Position numbers and translations under genes: made by a program. Of a DNA stretch of 64,000 nt, positions 26,279 through 34,247 are shown in pieces. A model generated the notes under the pieces. The model saw only the letters and a list, made by a program, of their open reading frames with translations, was not told where the DNA came from and searched no databases. The stretch is from an uncultured beta proteobacterium (GTDB taxonomy: Bacteria > Pseudomonadota > Gammaproteobacteria > Burkholderiales > SG8-39), in NCBI GenBank assembly GCA_902826155.1, contig CADEDU010000003.1:79869-143868 (forward strand), read 5' to 3'. Numbering within the stretch: position 1 is the first letter of the stretch; every line of letters starts with the position of its first letter.

Positions 26279-27481
26279 TCAGCGCATCGCCTCGCGCTCA
26301 GGCGTCGCGGAGATCTTGTGGATCGACAGATCGGCGCCGTTGAATTCTTCCTCCTGATCGAGCCGCAGGCCGCTGGCCGCCTTGAGCACGCCATAGACGA
26401 TCGCCCCGCCCACCAGCGCGATGACGATTGCCAGCGCAGTGCCCAGCACCTGCGACATCAACGCCACGCCGCCCATGCCGCCCAACGCCTTGGCCCCGAA
26501 GATGCCGCAGGCGATGCCGCCCCAGGCGCCGCACAGGCCGTGCAGCGGCCATACGCCAAGCACGTCGTCGATCTTCCAGCGGTTCTGCGTGAGCATGAAC
26601 AGGTAGACGAACAACGCACCTGCCACGCCACCGGTCAGCAGCGCGCCTAACGGATGCATCACGTCGGACCCGGCGCACACCGCGACCAGCCCGGCGAGCG
26701 GCCCGTTGTGCACGAAGCCCGGATCGTTGCGCCCCGCCACCAGCGCCGCGAGCGTGCCGCCGACCATGGCCATCAGCGAATTCACCGCCACGAGTCCGCT
26801 GATCTTGGTGATCTCCTGCGCCGACATGACGTTGAAGCCGAACCAGCCCACCGAGAGCATCCAGGCGCCCAGTGCGAGGAACGGAATGCTCGATGGCGGA
26901 TGCGCGCTCACGCGTCCGTCCTTGGTGTAGCGACCGGATCGTGCGCCGACCAGCAGCACCGCCGCCAGCCCGATCCATCCGCCCATGGTGTGCACCACCA
27001 CCGAGCCGGCGAAGTCATGGAATTCCTCGCCGAACGCACCCTTCATCCATGCCTGCACGCCGAACTGCTGGTTCCACGCGATACCTTCGAACAGCGGATA
27101 GATGAACGCCACCAGCAGGAACGAGGCGATCACCTGCGGACCGAAGCGCATGCGCTCGGCAATGCCGCCCGAGACGATCGCCGGAATTGCCGCGGCAAAC
27201 GTGAGCAGGAAGAAGAACTTGACCAGGTCGTACCCGCTCTTGGCGGCGATGGTCTCGGCGCTGCCGAAGAACGTCACACCGTAGGCGAGCCAGTAGCCGA
27301 TGAAGAAGTACGCGATCGTCGAGACGCAGAAATCGACCAGGATCTTCACCAGCGCGTTGACTTGATTCTTCGCGCGCACCGTGCCCAGTTCGAGGAACGC
27401 GAAGCCGCCGTGCATCGCGAACACCATGATGGCGCCCAACAATATGAACAGGACGTCGGAACTGGTTTTGAGTGCGTCCAT
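26279..27481 (-). CDS. amtB: Ammonium transporter (Amt/MEP family)
   Basis: A 400-residue channel with eleven predicted helices, starting after GGGGGAG at ATG 27481. It keeps the pore features: MHGGFAFLELGTVRAKN near the start, FAGSVVVHTMGG with the first pore His, and WPLHGLCGAWGG with the second, plus GWFGFNV and the acidic tail LDQEEEFNGADLSIHK that binds PII in other Amt proteins. No signal peptide is present and no glnK gene is adjacent, which differs from the common glnK-amtB operon. It faces away from the APC permease gene. Confidence 0.93.
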   Translation of the reverse strand: MDALKTSSDVLFILLGAIMVFAMHGGFAFLELGTVRAKNQVNALVKILVDFCVSTIAYFFIGYWLAYGVTFFGSAETIAAKSGYDLVKFFFLLTFAAAIPAIVSGGIAERMRFGPQVIASFLLVAFIYPLFEGIAWNQQFGVQAWMKGAFGEEFHDFAGSVVVHTMGGWIGLAAVLLVGARSGRYTKDGRVSAHPPSSIPFLALGAWMLSVGWFGFNVMSAQEITKISGLVAVNSLMAMVGGTLAALVAGRNDPGFVHNGPLAGLVAVCAGSDVMHPLGALLTGGVAGALFVYLFMLTQNRWKIDDVLGVWPLHGLCGAWGGIACGIFGAKALGGMGGVALMSQVLGTALAIVIALVGGAIVYGVLKAASGLRLDQEEEFNGADLSIHKISATPEREAMR

Positions 27482-27649
27482 GGTCTCCCCCTTTTGTTGA
27501 TTGCGATCCGCGAGCGTCGGCCTCGGCAACGCGGAGGCGATTCTATGCGTCTGGCAGTGCCGCATCACGCGATGCATGCGCAGGAGGCCTCGGCTACACT
27601 GCCGCGCCGCCTGGAATGCACCAGCAAGGTGCGACCGGCCCAGGTCGTT

Positions 27650-27675
27650 CTCAGATCGAACACTCAGATCGAACA
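27650..27675 (+). repeat. Perfect 13-bp tandem duplication in the APC permease leader
   Basis: CTCAGATCGAACA occurs twice back to back (27650-27662, 27663-27675), ending 19 bp before the GTG start of the permease gene. It could be a regulator or ribosome-region duplication, or a simple slippage product. Confidence 0.6.
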
Positions 27676-27694
27676 AAGCGAGGAGATTGCGAGC

Positions 27695-29041
27695 GTGAGC
27701 ACGCCGACAACGGAAGGCCAGCCCCAGCAGGTGCTGGAAACGAAAGACGCGGTCGCCATCATCGTCGGGCTGATCATCGGCTCGGGCATCTTCAAACTGC
27801 CGCAACTCGTGGCGATGAACAGCGCGAGCGAATGGATGTTCTACGCGATGTGGATGCTGGGCGGCGCCATTTCGCTCATCGGTGCGCTGTGTTACGCCGA
27901 ACTCGCCACTGCATATCCGAGTGCCGGCGGCGACTACTTTTTCTTGCGTAAAGCTTTCGGCCGCAACGTCTCATTCCTGTTCGCCTGGGCGCGGCTGGCG
28001 GTCGTCACCTCGGGTTCGGTAGCGATCCTGGGATTCGTGTTCGGCGACTATGCCTCGAACATCTTCAGCTTCGGGCCGCAGACCTCGGCGATCTACGCGG
28101 CGCTGGCGGTGATCGTGTTCACCGCGATCAATCTGATCGGCATCCGTGAGACCAAGGGCGCGCAGAACTTCCTCACAGTGCTGGAGGTGGGCGGCGTGGT
28201 CGCGGTGATCATCACCGGCCTGCTGCTTGCGTTCGGCGCCGGCAACGCGGTGCAGCCGATTCCCGCGACCGGCAGCGCGAACCTGTGGGCCGGCATGCCG
28301 ATGGCCATCCTGTTCGTGCTCTTCACCTTCGGCGGCTGGAACGACGGTGCGTACATCTCGGCCGAACTCAAGAACCGACAGAGCATGGTGAAGGCGCTGA
28401 TCTGGAGCATCCTCGCCGTGACGGTGCTCTATCTGCTCATCAACTACGCCTACGTCAAGGCGCTCGGTCTGGGCGGCGTCGCCAAGAGCGGCACCCCTGC
28501 TGCCGACGTGCTGCGCGCGCTGTTCGGTGAGGGCGGCGCCAAGTTCATCAGCGTCATCGTGGCGATCTCGGCGCTCACCTCGATCAACGCCACCATCATC
28601 GTCGGTGCCCGCTCCAACTACGCGTTAGGCAAGGATTGGCCGATCTTCGGCTGGCTCGGCCATTGGGACGGCACGCGCGATGCCCCGCGCAACGCGCTGC
28701 TCACCCAGGCGGGCGTGGCCCTCGCGCTGATCATCGGCAGCGCCATCACCGGTCAGGGCTTCCAGACGCTGGTCGAATACACCATGCCGGTGTTCTGGTT
28801 CTTCGTGATGCTGGTCGGCATCGGCGTGTTCGTACTGCGCGCCAAAGACCCGGGCACGCCGCGCTCGTTCAAGGTGCCGCTCTATCCGATCACGCCGATC
28901 ATCTTCATCCTCACCTGCGCCTACCTGCTCTACTCGAGCCTCAACTACGTGAAGGGCGGCGCATGGTTCGGCGTGGGTGTGATCGCCGTGGGCGTCGTGC
29001 TGATGCTGGTGAGCCGCAGCGCTGAACCGCGCCATGCTTGA
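27695..29041 (+). CDS. APC superfamily amino acid permease
   Basis: A 448-residue, twelve-helix transporter. GTG at 27695 is chosen: it follows GAGGAG at 27680-27685 and leads to LETKDAVAIIVGLIIGSGIF, the first helix with the APC GSGIF motif. LCYAELATAYPSAGGDYFFL (second to third helix) and TFGGWNDGAYISAEL are also typical. Upstream codons in the same frame lie in the divergent amtB region and are not coding. Its stop overlaps the next gene's start by 8 bp. Confidence 0.9.
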   Translation: MSTPTTEGQPQQVLETKDAVAIIVGLIIGSGIFKLPQLVAMNSASEWMFYAMWMLGGAISLIGALCYAELATAYPSAGGDYFFLRKAFGRNVSFLFAWARLAVVTSGSVAILGFVFGDYASNIFSFGPQTSAIYAALAVIVFTAINLIGIRETKGAQNFLTVLEVGGVVAVIITGLLLAFGAGNAVQPIPATGSANLWAGMPMAILFVLFTFGGWNDGAYISAELKNRQSMVKALIWSILAVTVLYLLINYAYVKALGLGGVAKSGTPAADVLRALFGEGGAKFISVIVAISALTSINATIIVGARSNYALGKDWPIFGWLGHWDGTRDAPRNALLTQAGVALALIIGSAITGQGFQTLVEYTMPVFWFFVMLVGIGVFVLRAKDPGTPRSFKVPLYPITPIIFILTCAYLLYSSLNYVKGGAWFGVGVIAVGVVLMLVSRSAEPRHA

Positions 29042-29591
29042 TCGCGTGGCGATCTCGCGGCGCCGCGCGCTAGGCGCAATCAGCGCCTTGGGGCTGGGCG
29101 CGTGCAGCGCGTTCGATCGACTGCCGATCCGGCCGCCCGATGCGCCGTACGTGACCACCAAGGAAGCGACGGTGGAGGCGATGCTGCGCCTGGCGAACGT
29201 CGGCCCCAACGACATCGTGTACGACCTCGGTTGCGGCGACGGACGCATTCCGATCATGGCGGCGGCGAAGTTCGGCGCGCGCGGCGTCGGCGTGGAGATC
29301 GACGCTGACCTGGTACGCCTGGGCCGCGAGAACGCACGCAAAGCCGGCGTGGCCGACCGCGTCGAATTTCGCCTTGAGGATCTGTTCAAGACCGACGTGC
29401 GCCCGGCAACGGTCGTGGCGCTGTTTCTGCTGCCGGAGATGATGGAAAAGCTCCAGTACAGCCTGCGCGATCAACTTCGCCCGGGCGCGCGCATCGTCTC
29501 GCACGAATTCGGCTGGGGCAGCGGCTGGCCACCCGACCGCTCGGTGCGCGCGGGCGAGGCGACAATCCACCTCTGGACCATCAAGCGCTGA
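29034..29591 (+). CDS. Short signal-bearing SAM-dependent methyltransferase (FAM173-like)
   Basis: A 185-residue protein that starts inside the permease gene. Residues 5-24 are a Tat-like lipoprotein signal (SRRRALGAISALGLGAC, Cys24). The rest is a Rossmann methyltransferase: VYDLGCGDGRIPI near residue 63-75, GVEIDAD, and FLLPEMMEKL. It aligns through its whole catalytic part with the protein at 14062-14895, lacking only that protein's C-terminal beta-rich tail. The FLLP block replaces the usual NPPY. A membrane-tethered protein methyltransferase similar to eukaryotic FAM173 is the best guess. Confidence 0.85.
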   Translation: MLDRVAISRRRALGAISALGLGACSAFDRLPIRPPDAPYVTTKEATVEAMLRLANVGPNDIVYDLGCGDGRIPIMAAAKFGARGVGVEIDADLVRLGRENARKAGVADRVEFRLEDLFKTDVRPATVVALFLLPEMMEKLQYSLRDQLRPGARIVSHEFGWGSGWPPDRSVRAGEATIHLWTIKR

Positions 29592-29680
29592 TCGCGATGC
29601 AACGCGACGCCGCAGCCCATCGAGGCGCAACACCGCGCGGCGCGAACGATCCCGCATAGGTCAGAGCCACGGAGATTCGC

Positions 29681-30184
29681 ATGCTCATCGTGCTCATGGG
29701 CGTAGCCGGATCGGGCAAGACCACCATCGGTACCCTGCTCGGGCAGCGCCTGGGCATCCCCTTTTTCGACGGCGACGATTTCCACCTGGCCGAAAACCGC
29801 GCCAAGATGGCCGCGGGCCAACCGCTGACCGACGACGATCGCCGCCCCTGGCTCGCGCGCATCAACGCGCACCTGCGCCAGCAAGATCGCAACGACGCAT
29901 CAACGATCGTCGCCTGCTCCGCACTCAAACAGCACTACCGCGACATCCTGGCCGAGGGCATAAGTACCCTGCGCTTCGTCTACCTGCGTGGTACGCCCGC
30001 GCTGATCGGCGAGCGAATGCGCGCGCGGCAAGGACACTTCATGCCACCTGCGCTGCTCGATTCGCAGTTCGCGACGCTGGAGGAGCCGGGCGATGCGATC
30101 GTGGTGGAGGTTGATGCGGCGCCGGGGGAGATTGTGGAGAGGATTGTCGGAGCGTTCGACTTACACGGACGACGCGCAGTCTAG
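29681..30184 (+). CDS. gntK: Gluconokinase (GntK family)
   Basis: A 167-residue P-loop kinase. It has the Walker A VMGVAGSGKTTIG-type loop (GVAGSGKTT), then FFDGDDFHLAENRAKMAAGQPLTDDDR, which holds the gluconate-kinase DxDxxH signature, VACSALKQHYRD, and YLRG. It phosphorylates D-gluconate to 6-phosphogluconate. No gluconate transporter or regulator is next to it; it stands alone after the methyltransferase. Confidence 0.93.
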   Translation: MLIVLMGVAGSGKTTIGTLLGQRLGIPFFDGDDFHLAENRAKMAAGQPLTDDDRRPWLARINAHLRQQDRNDASTIVACSALKQHYRDILAEGISTLRFVYLRGTPALIGERMRARQGHFMPPALLDSQFATLEEPGDAIVVEVDAAPGEIVERIVGAFDLHGRRAV

Positions 30185-30277
30185 CTCTCGTATTCCGGGC
30201 CTGCGTCTTTGGAGGCCGCCAATCACCTCATCCCCGGCCAGCGCCGCGATGGCAACAAACGTCTCGCTGCGGAGCAG

Positions 30278-30367
30278 TCAAATGAAGCGCGCGCAACGCC
30301 CATGAAGATCAATCGTCGCGAGCGCCAAGACAATTCCAATCCCAGCTCGGAGAGTGTTTGTTGTCAT
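30278..30367 (-). pseudogene. Possible 5' relic of a secreted-protein gene
   Basis: An ATG at 30367 preceded by AAAGGA opens a 29-codon frame, MTTNTLRAGIGIVLALATI and nine more residues, that looks like a signal peptide and then stops at TGA. It lies 50 bp after the cupin gene on the same strand. It may be the truncated start of a receptor gene, or chance. Confidence 0.25.
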
Positions 30368-30417
30368 GGGCTTGTCCTTTGACGGCCGCAAGGGATTCGA
30401 TGTGCTTAACGTTGGAG

Positions 30418-30888
30418 TTAGCCCGCGCCGTTGTCGAGCCCTGCGTTCTCAGTCCAACCCTTTTCGTAGGCGCTGCGGAAGTTGATGGGCGGGCAGGTGA
30501 CCGAGATGTACACGAGCGGCTTCGACTCGCGATTGATGACACCGTGCGTGTCACCTTCCGAGAAGCGCACGACATCACCCTCGGAGAACGCTCGCTCCTG
30601 CCCGCCAGCGAGTAAAAGCGTACCGGCCCCGCTAAGCGCGACCCAGGTCTGCTCCGACATGTCGTGGATGTGCCGCGGACTCGTGCAAGCGGGCGGCACG
30701 GTGACACGAGTGATGGTCACGCGCTGGGAATGCGAGTTTTCGGGTGATAGCAGTTGCTCTGACCGGACCCCGGAGTTTGTGAGCGTGCCTATCGAGTTGG
30801 CGGGGATGAATTCCATGGGTTCGGAATACTCCGTCTTGCGACTGTGCGGGATAGCCAGATAGTTGAAACCGGTTTCCATTTCCTCCAT
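30418..30888 (-). CDS. Cupin domain protein
   Basis: A 156-residue single-cupin protein. The cupin core reads SPRHIHDMSEQTWVALSGAG then VVRFSEGDTHGVINR, giving His, His, Glu/Gln and His positions close to a metal-binding set (the first motif lacks a clear Glu at the usual site). Two ATGs (30888 and 30879) and one at codon 25 are possible; GGAGG lies only 2 bp before 30879, so the start is uncertain. Base use is less GC-biased than neighbours and the gene is bounded by repeats, which hints at acquisition. Confidence 0.75.
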   Translation of the reverse strand: MEEMETGFNYLAIPHSRKTEYSEPMEFIPANSIGTLTNSGVRSEQLLSPENSHSQRVTITRVTVPPACTSPRHIHDMSEQTWVALSGAGTLLLAGGQERAFSEGDVVRFSEGDTHGVINRESKPLVYISVTCPPINFRSAYEKGWTENAGLDNGAG

Positions 30889-31034
30889 GGGCCGGGTTGC
30901 GATGGTAGTCCCTCGTTTATCGGTAAGCCCAGTGTCAACGGGATAACTGGCTGACCGTCGACGCTCCCCTGCCTACTCCTCTCGCAGATCTGAGCGAAGC
31001 GTACGAACTATTCCCGGCACAGCACGCCCCGCTA

Positions 31035-31317
31035 CCGAAGCCCAACCGCCCCGAGCGCGCCGAAGGGGTCGGCGGGCGCAGCGCCGACTTTGGCTGGGCC
31101 GAGGAGCGCAGCGCGGCGAGGGGTTGTCGGCTGCGGTTTTCTCGGAACCTCGCGCGCGCGGATCGGGCATACGTCCACGGTGCTGGCAGCGAGGTCCGAA
31201 TTCCGCAGACGCCGAGCCGCGTGAGCACCGCAGGGTAGTCCGCGCTGGCGGACCTCGGCCTTAGGAGGCGTTGCGTCCGCCGGCCTCGCTGGCGCGCTCG
31301 GGGCCATTGGGCTTCGG
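31035..31317. repeat. 27-bp inverted repeat spanning 283 bp
   Basis: The arm 31035-31061 matches the reverse complement of 31291-31317 at 25 of 27 positions. The enclosed 229 bp is GC-rich and non-coding. It has the ends of a small mobile repeat or MITE-like element but no recognised terminal motif or target duplication was confirmed. Confidence 0.55.
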
Positions 31318-31359
31318 CAGCGTTAGCCACCCGTCCTCGGCTACGCGCTTGATACCTGG

Positions 31360-31437
31360 CCCTTCGACAAGCTCAGGGCGAACAGAACGAACCCGTCAAC
31401 GAGAGCACCACCGCCCTTCGACACGCTCAGGGCGAAC
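31360..31437. repeat. Two copies of the CCTTCGACAAGCTCAGGGC dispersed repeat
   Basis: 31360-31383 and 31414-31437 are 24-bp copies differing at one base. This unit (reverse complement GTTCGCCCTGAGC...) is a widely seen intergenic repeat of high-GC bacteria that gives spurious FALSLSKG-type translations. The second copy ends 6 bp before the aldolase stop, where it may act in mRNA 3'-end stability. Confidence 0.8.
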
Positions 31438-31443
31438 GGAGTG

Positions 31444-32187
31444 CTATCCCCGCCAACCCGGCTCGTCGCGATCGAGGATTCGCTTGAGCGATTCGAAATG
31501 CAGGTAGTTCTGCGTGCGATCGCCGTCCATCTGCGCCACGGTCGCTGAAGCCACCGCATGCGAGATCGGCCGCAGCGGCTTACCGGTGCCGGCTGCCAGC
31601 ACTTGCGCCATTGCGGCGCGCTCGAGGTAGTAGAGATCGTCGAACGCAAGGCCAACCGATTCGCCGGTGACGATCACACCGTGATTGGCGAGAAACAGCA
31701 CCGACGCATTACCGAGGCACTTCACGATGCGATCGCCCTCGGCGTCGTCGAGCACCAGGCCGTTGTACTGGTCGTCGTAGCCGACCTTGCCGTAGAACTT
31801 GAGCGAGGTCTGGCTCACCGGTTCGAGCCGGCCGCCGGCGAGCATCGTGAGCGCTGTGGCGAACGGCATATGCGTGTGCAACACCGCGCGCGCCTTCGCA
31901 TTGGCACGATGGATCCGATAGTGGATGAAAAACGCGGTGGGCTCGACCTTGTGCTTGCCGGCCACCACCTTGCCTTTCACGTCCACCGTCACGATGTGAT
32001 CGGGCGTCAGCTCCGACCAGTGATAGCCCTGCGGATTGATATAGAACAGATCGTCGGTGCCGGGCACCGCATAGCTGAAGTGATTGCAGATGCCCTCGCC
32101 CAGGCCCATGCGCGAGGCACAGCGCAGTGCGGCGGTGAGATCGACCTTGGCTTGCGTTTTCTCGTCGAGCTGAACACGGGCGTTCAT
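31444..32187 (-). CDS. Class II aldolase/adducin family protein
   Basis: A 247-residue protein starting at ATG 32187 after AAAGGAT. The fold signature is clear: GICNHFSYAVPG near residue 30, the metal pair in VLHTHMPFATALT near 103-105, and the third His in FLANHGVIVTGESV. Class II aldolases cleave sugar phosphates, but many homologues in this branch lack defined substrates. It precedes no sugar gene; the only same-strand neighbour upstream is the spermidine-synthase-like gene. Confidence 0.9.
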   Translation of the reverse strand: MNARVQLDEKTQAKVDLTAALRCASRMGLGEGICNHFSYAVPGTDDLFYINPQGYHWSELTPDHIVTVDVKGKVVAGKHKVEPTAFFIHYRIHRANAKARAVLHTHMPFATALTMLAGGRLEPVSQTSLKFYGKVGYDDQYNGLVLDDAEGDRIVKCLGNASVLFLANHGVIVTGESVGLAFDDLYYLERAAMAQVLAAGTGKPLRPISHAVASATVAQMDGDRTQNYLHFESLKRILDRDEPGWRG

Positions 32188-32275
32188 CGCGGCATCCTTT
32201 CGGTGTGAAGAGGTTGATTCGGGCGTAGGTGGGAGGCAGCGCAGCTGGCAATCGAATCCGGAAAGCTGCGAGTAG

Positions 32276-33070
32276 CTACACGGTAAGTCGCAAGTACGCC
32301 GCCGTGTGGGAGTTGTAGCGCAACATGTCCTTGAGCGATTTCACCAGCGGCAGGCCGAGTTTCTTCTCCAGCATCTCGGCGTCGCGCTTCATCGGCTCGA
32401 GCGGCAGCTTGGTGAGCGGCGTCTTGAACGCGAACACGATGCGGTTGATGCGGTCGGCGCTCGGCAGCACCAGCGTGCGATCGTCGAAGGCACGCGAAAT
32501 GCGATCGACGTACGCCTGGAACTTGGGCTCGTCGGTCATGAAGTTCATCACGAACACGCCGTTGGGCCGCAACGTGGCGGCGCAGGCGTCAAAAAACTTC
32601 TGCGTGCAAAGCGCCGTGACCGTTTCGCCGTCTTCGAACGCATCGTGCATAAACACGTCCGCACTCTCGGGATGTTCGGGCACGTATTCGGCCCCGTCGG
32701 CGACGACCACGTTCAGCCGCTCGTCGTTCTCGGGCAAGCCGAAGTACTGCCGCGACACGCTCACCACCTTCGGGTTGATCTCAACCGCCGTGAATCGCGT
32801 GGGCCGCAGCTTGCGATGCACGAAGCGCGCGATCGACCCTCCGCCCAGGCCCACCATCAGCACGTCGCGAGGCGCAGGGGCAAACAGCAGAAACGTCATC
32901 ATCGCCCGCGTGTAGTGCAGCTCGAGCTGGTCGGGGTCATCCAGCCGGATCGAGCTCTGGATCGCATCGCCGCCCAGATGCAGCGAGCGCACGCCCCCGG
33001 CCTCGCTCACCTCGACACTGGGCAAACGCGCGAACCAGCGCTTGATCGATTTGAGCGGCGAGGCGGGCAT
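32276..33070 (-). CDS. Spermidine-synthase-like (polyamine aminopropyltransferase fold) protein
   Basis: About 264 residues with the aminopropyltransferase Rossmann core: VLMVGLGGGSIARFV near residue 70, TAVEINPKVV, and VFMHDAFEDG. Like many bacterial relatives it lacks the full putrescine-binding set, so activity is uncertain. Two starts are possible: ATG 33070 (used here) and ATG 33115. The longer form would place its start codon directly against the divergent start at 33110, leaving no promoter, so the shorter form is favoured. Confidence 0.82.
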   Translation of the reverse strand: MPASPLKSIKRWFARLPSVEVSEAGGVRSLHLGGDAIQSSIRLDDPDQLELHYTRAMMTFLLFAPAPRDVLMVGLGGGSIARFVHRKLRPTRFTAVEINPKVVSVSRQYFGLPENDERLNVVVADGAEYVPEHPESADVFMHDAFEDGETVTALCTQKFFDACAATLRPNGVFVMNFMTDEPKFQAYVDRISRAFDDRTLVLPSADRINRIVFAFKTPLTKLPLEPMKRDAEMLEKKLGLPLVKSLKDMLRYNSHTAAYLRLTV

Positions 33071-33109
33071 GGAACAATCGCGGGTCGAAATGTTGGTTGG
33101 AGTCAAAGT

Positions 33110-33724
33110 ATGCATTGCTTCAAGCGCTGCACGCTAGCGCTGCTGGCCGCGTGCCTGATCGTCGCGATCGCCGTGGTGGTGTGGGCCAGATCGCTGCACG
33201 GGCTGCTTGCATCGCCCGATCCACTGCGCAAGGCCGACGCCATCGTCGTCCTGGGCGGCGACGTAAGCCGGGTCATCACCGGTGCCGACCTCTATCGCGA
33301 GGGACTCGCGCCGCGCGTGCTGCTTTCGTATCCGCGCCGCGAGGAACGGTTCGAGGAACTCGAGCGCGAGGGCATCGCCTATCCGTGGTTCGAGGTGGCC
33401 GGCAAGGAACTCATGCGCCTGCGCGGCATTCCGGACGAGGCGGTCGGCGTGTTCGGTGACCGGCTGACCAGCACCGTGGCCGAGGCGCGCACCATCGGCG
33501 AGCGCTACCCGCAGCTCAAATCGATCCTGCTCGTCACCTCGCCCTACCACGTCTACCGGGCGCGCATGATCTTTCGCGAGCAACTGCCGGGCGTGGAGAT
33601 CATCGGCGTCAGCGCGCGTCACGAAAAATTCGATCCGGACTGGTGGCACGACCCGGAGATGATGCGCCACGCGATCATGGAATCGCTCAAGCTCGCCTTC
33701 TATCTGGCCGGCGGCCGGCGCTAG
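33110..33724 (+). CDS. YdcF/SanA family (DUF218) envelope protein
   Basis: A 204-residue protein with an N-terminal membrane anchor (LALLAACLIVAIAVVVWA) and a DUF218 domain: ADAIVVLGGDVSRVITGADLY, GVFGDRLTSTVAEARTI and LLVTSPYHVYRARMIF. Family members (SanA, ElyC, YdcF) act in envelope integrity or glycan metabolism. ATG at 33110 follows GGAG at 33099. It reads away from the spermidine-synthase-like gene. Confidence 0.88.
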   Translation: MHCFKRCTLALLAACLIVAIAVVVWARSLHGLLASPDPLRKADAIVVLGGDVSRVITGADLYREGLAPRVLLSYPRREERFEELEREGIAYPWFEVAGKELMRLRGIPDEAVGVFGDRLTSTVAEARTIGERYPQLKSILLVTSPYHVYRARMIFREQLPGVEIIGVSARHEKFDPDWWHDPEMMRHAIMESLKLAFYLAGGRR

Positions 33725-33764
33725 TTGCCCCGCCGCGGGGGCGCGTGTAATCATCCGCCCCGCC

Positions 33765-34208
33765 ATGAACAACCCCTCCGACAACGACGCTGTCGAAGCG
33801 CCGTTCGACCAATCGCTCTCGCCGTTCGGCGTCAAGATCCCGTTCGCCGATCATCTTGGCATCCGCTTTGTCTCGGCCGACAAAACGCGCGCGGTCGTGG
33901 CCATCGACAAGCGGCCGGAACTGCTCAACAGCCTGGGCGCGTTCCATGGCGGCGTGGTGATGACGGTGCTCGATCTGGTGATGACATTGGCGGTGCGCGC
34001 GCACTACGGCGTGCCGGTGAGCGTGATCACCATCGACATGAGCATCGGCTTTCTCAATCCGGGCATGACCGTCGTGAGCGCCGAGGGCCGCGTGCTCAAC
34101 GCCGGCAAGTCGACCTGCTTCTGCGAGAGCGAAGCGCGCGACGAGCACGGCAAGATCCTCGCCAAGGCGATCGGCACCTTCCGCACGGTCGAGATCAAGA
34201 AGGCGTGA
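33765..34208 (+). CDS. PaaI-type hotdog thioesterase
   Basis: A 147-residue hotdog protein with the catalytic helix block LLNSLGAFHGGVVMTVLDLVM (HGG with downstream Asp) and TIDMSIGFLNPG. It should hydrolyse acyl-CoA, possibly aryl-type. It lies 40 bp after YdcF and 39 bp before the DUF2868 gene, all on the plus strand, so the four genes 33110-37198 may be transcribed together. Confidence 0.9.
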   Translation: MNNPSDNDAVEAPFDQSLSPFGVKIPFADHLGIRFVSADKTRAVVAIDKRPELLNSLGAFHGGVVMTVLDLVMTLAVRAHYGVPVSVITIDMSIGFLNPGMTVVSAEGRVLNAGKSTCFCESEARDEHGKILAKAIGTFRTVEIKKA

Positions 34209-34247
34209 AGCGCCCGCCGCCGCTCGCACAATCCCGGCACGTCGGCA

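Larger units (their letters stand above)
30889..31443. other. Repeat-rich intergenic patch
   Basis: This 555-bp stretch has no supported gene. It holds a long inverted repeat (31035-31317), nested shorter inverted segments such as GAGGTCCG at 31190 against CGGACCTC near 31246, and two dispersed-repeat units at 31360 and 31414. It looks like a stacked set of intergenic repeat elements. Confidence 0.6.

Noticed and set aside
26654..27694. Upstream extension of the APC permease frame
   Set aside because: It lies antisense to amtB and across the intergenic region; the GTG at 27695 has a proper ribosome site and precedes the first helix.
30889..31443. Insertion sequence remnant
   Set aside because: No transposase-like frame or known IS ends were found; only repeats without coding capacity.
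31341..31655. Short minus frame with FALSLSKG-like repeats
   Set aside because: This is the well-known spurious translation of the dispersed CCTTCGAC-type repeat, not a protein.
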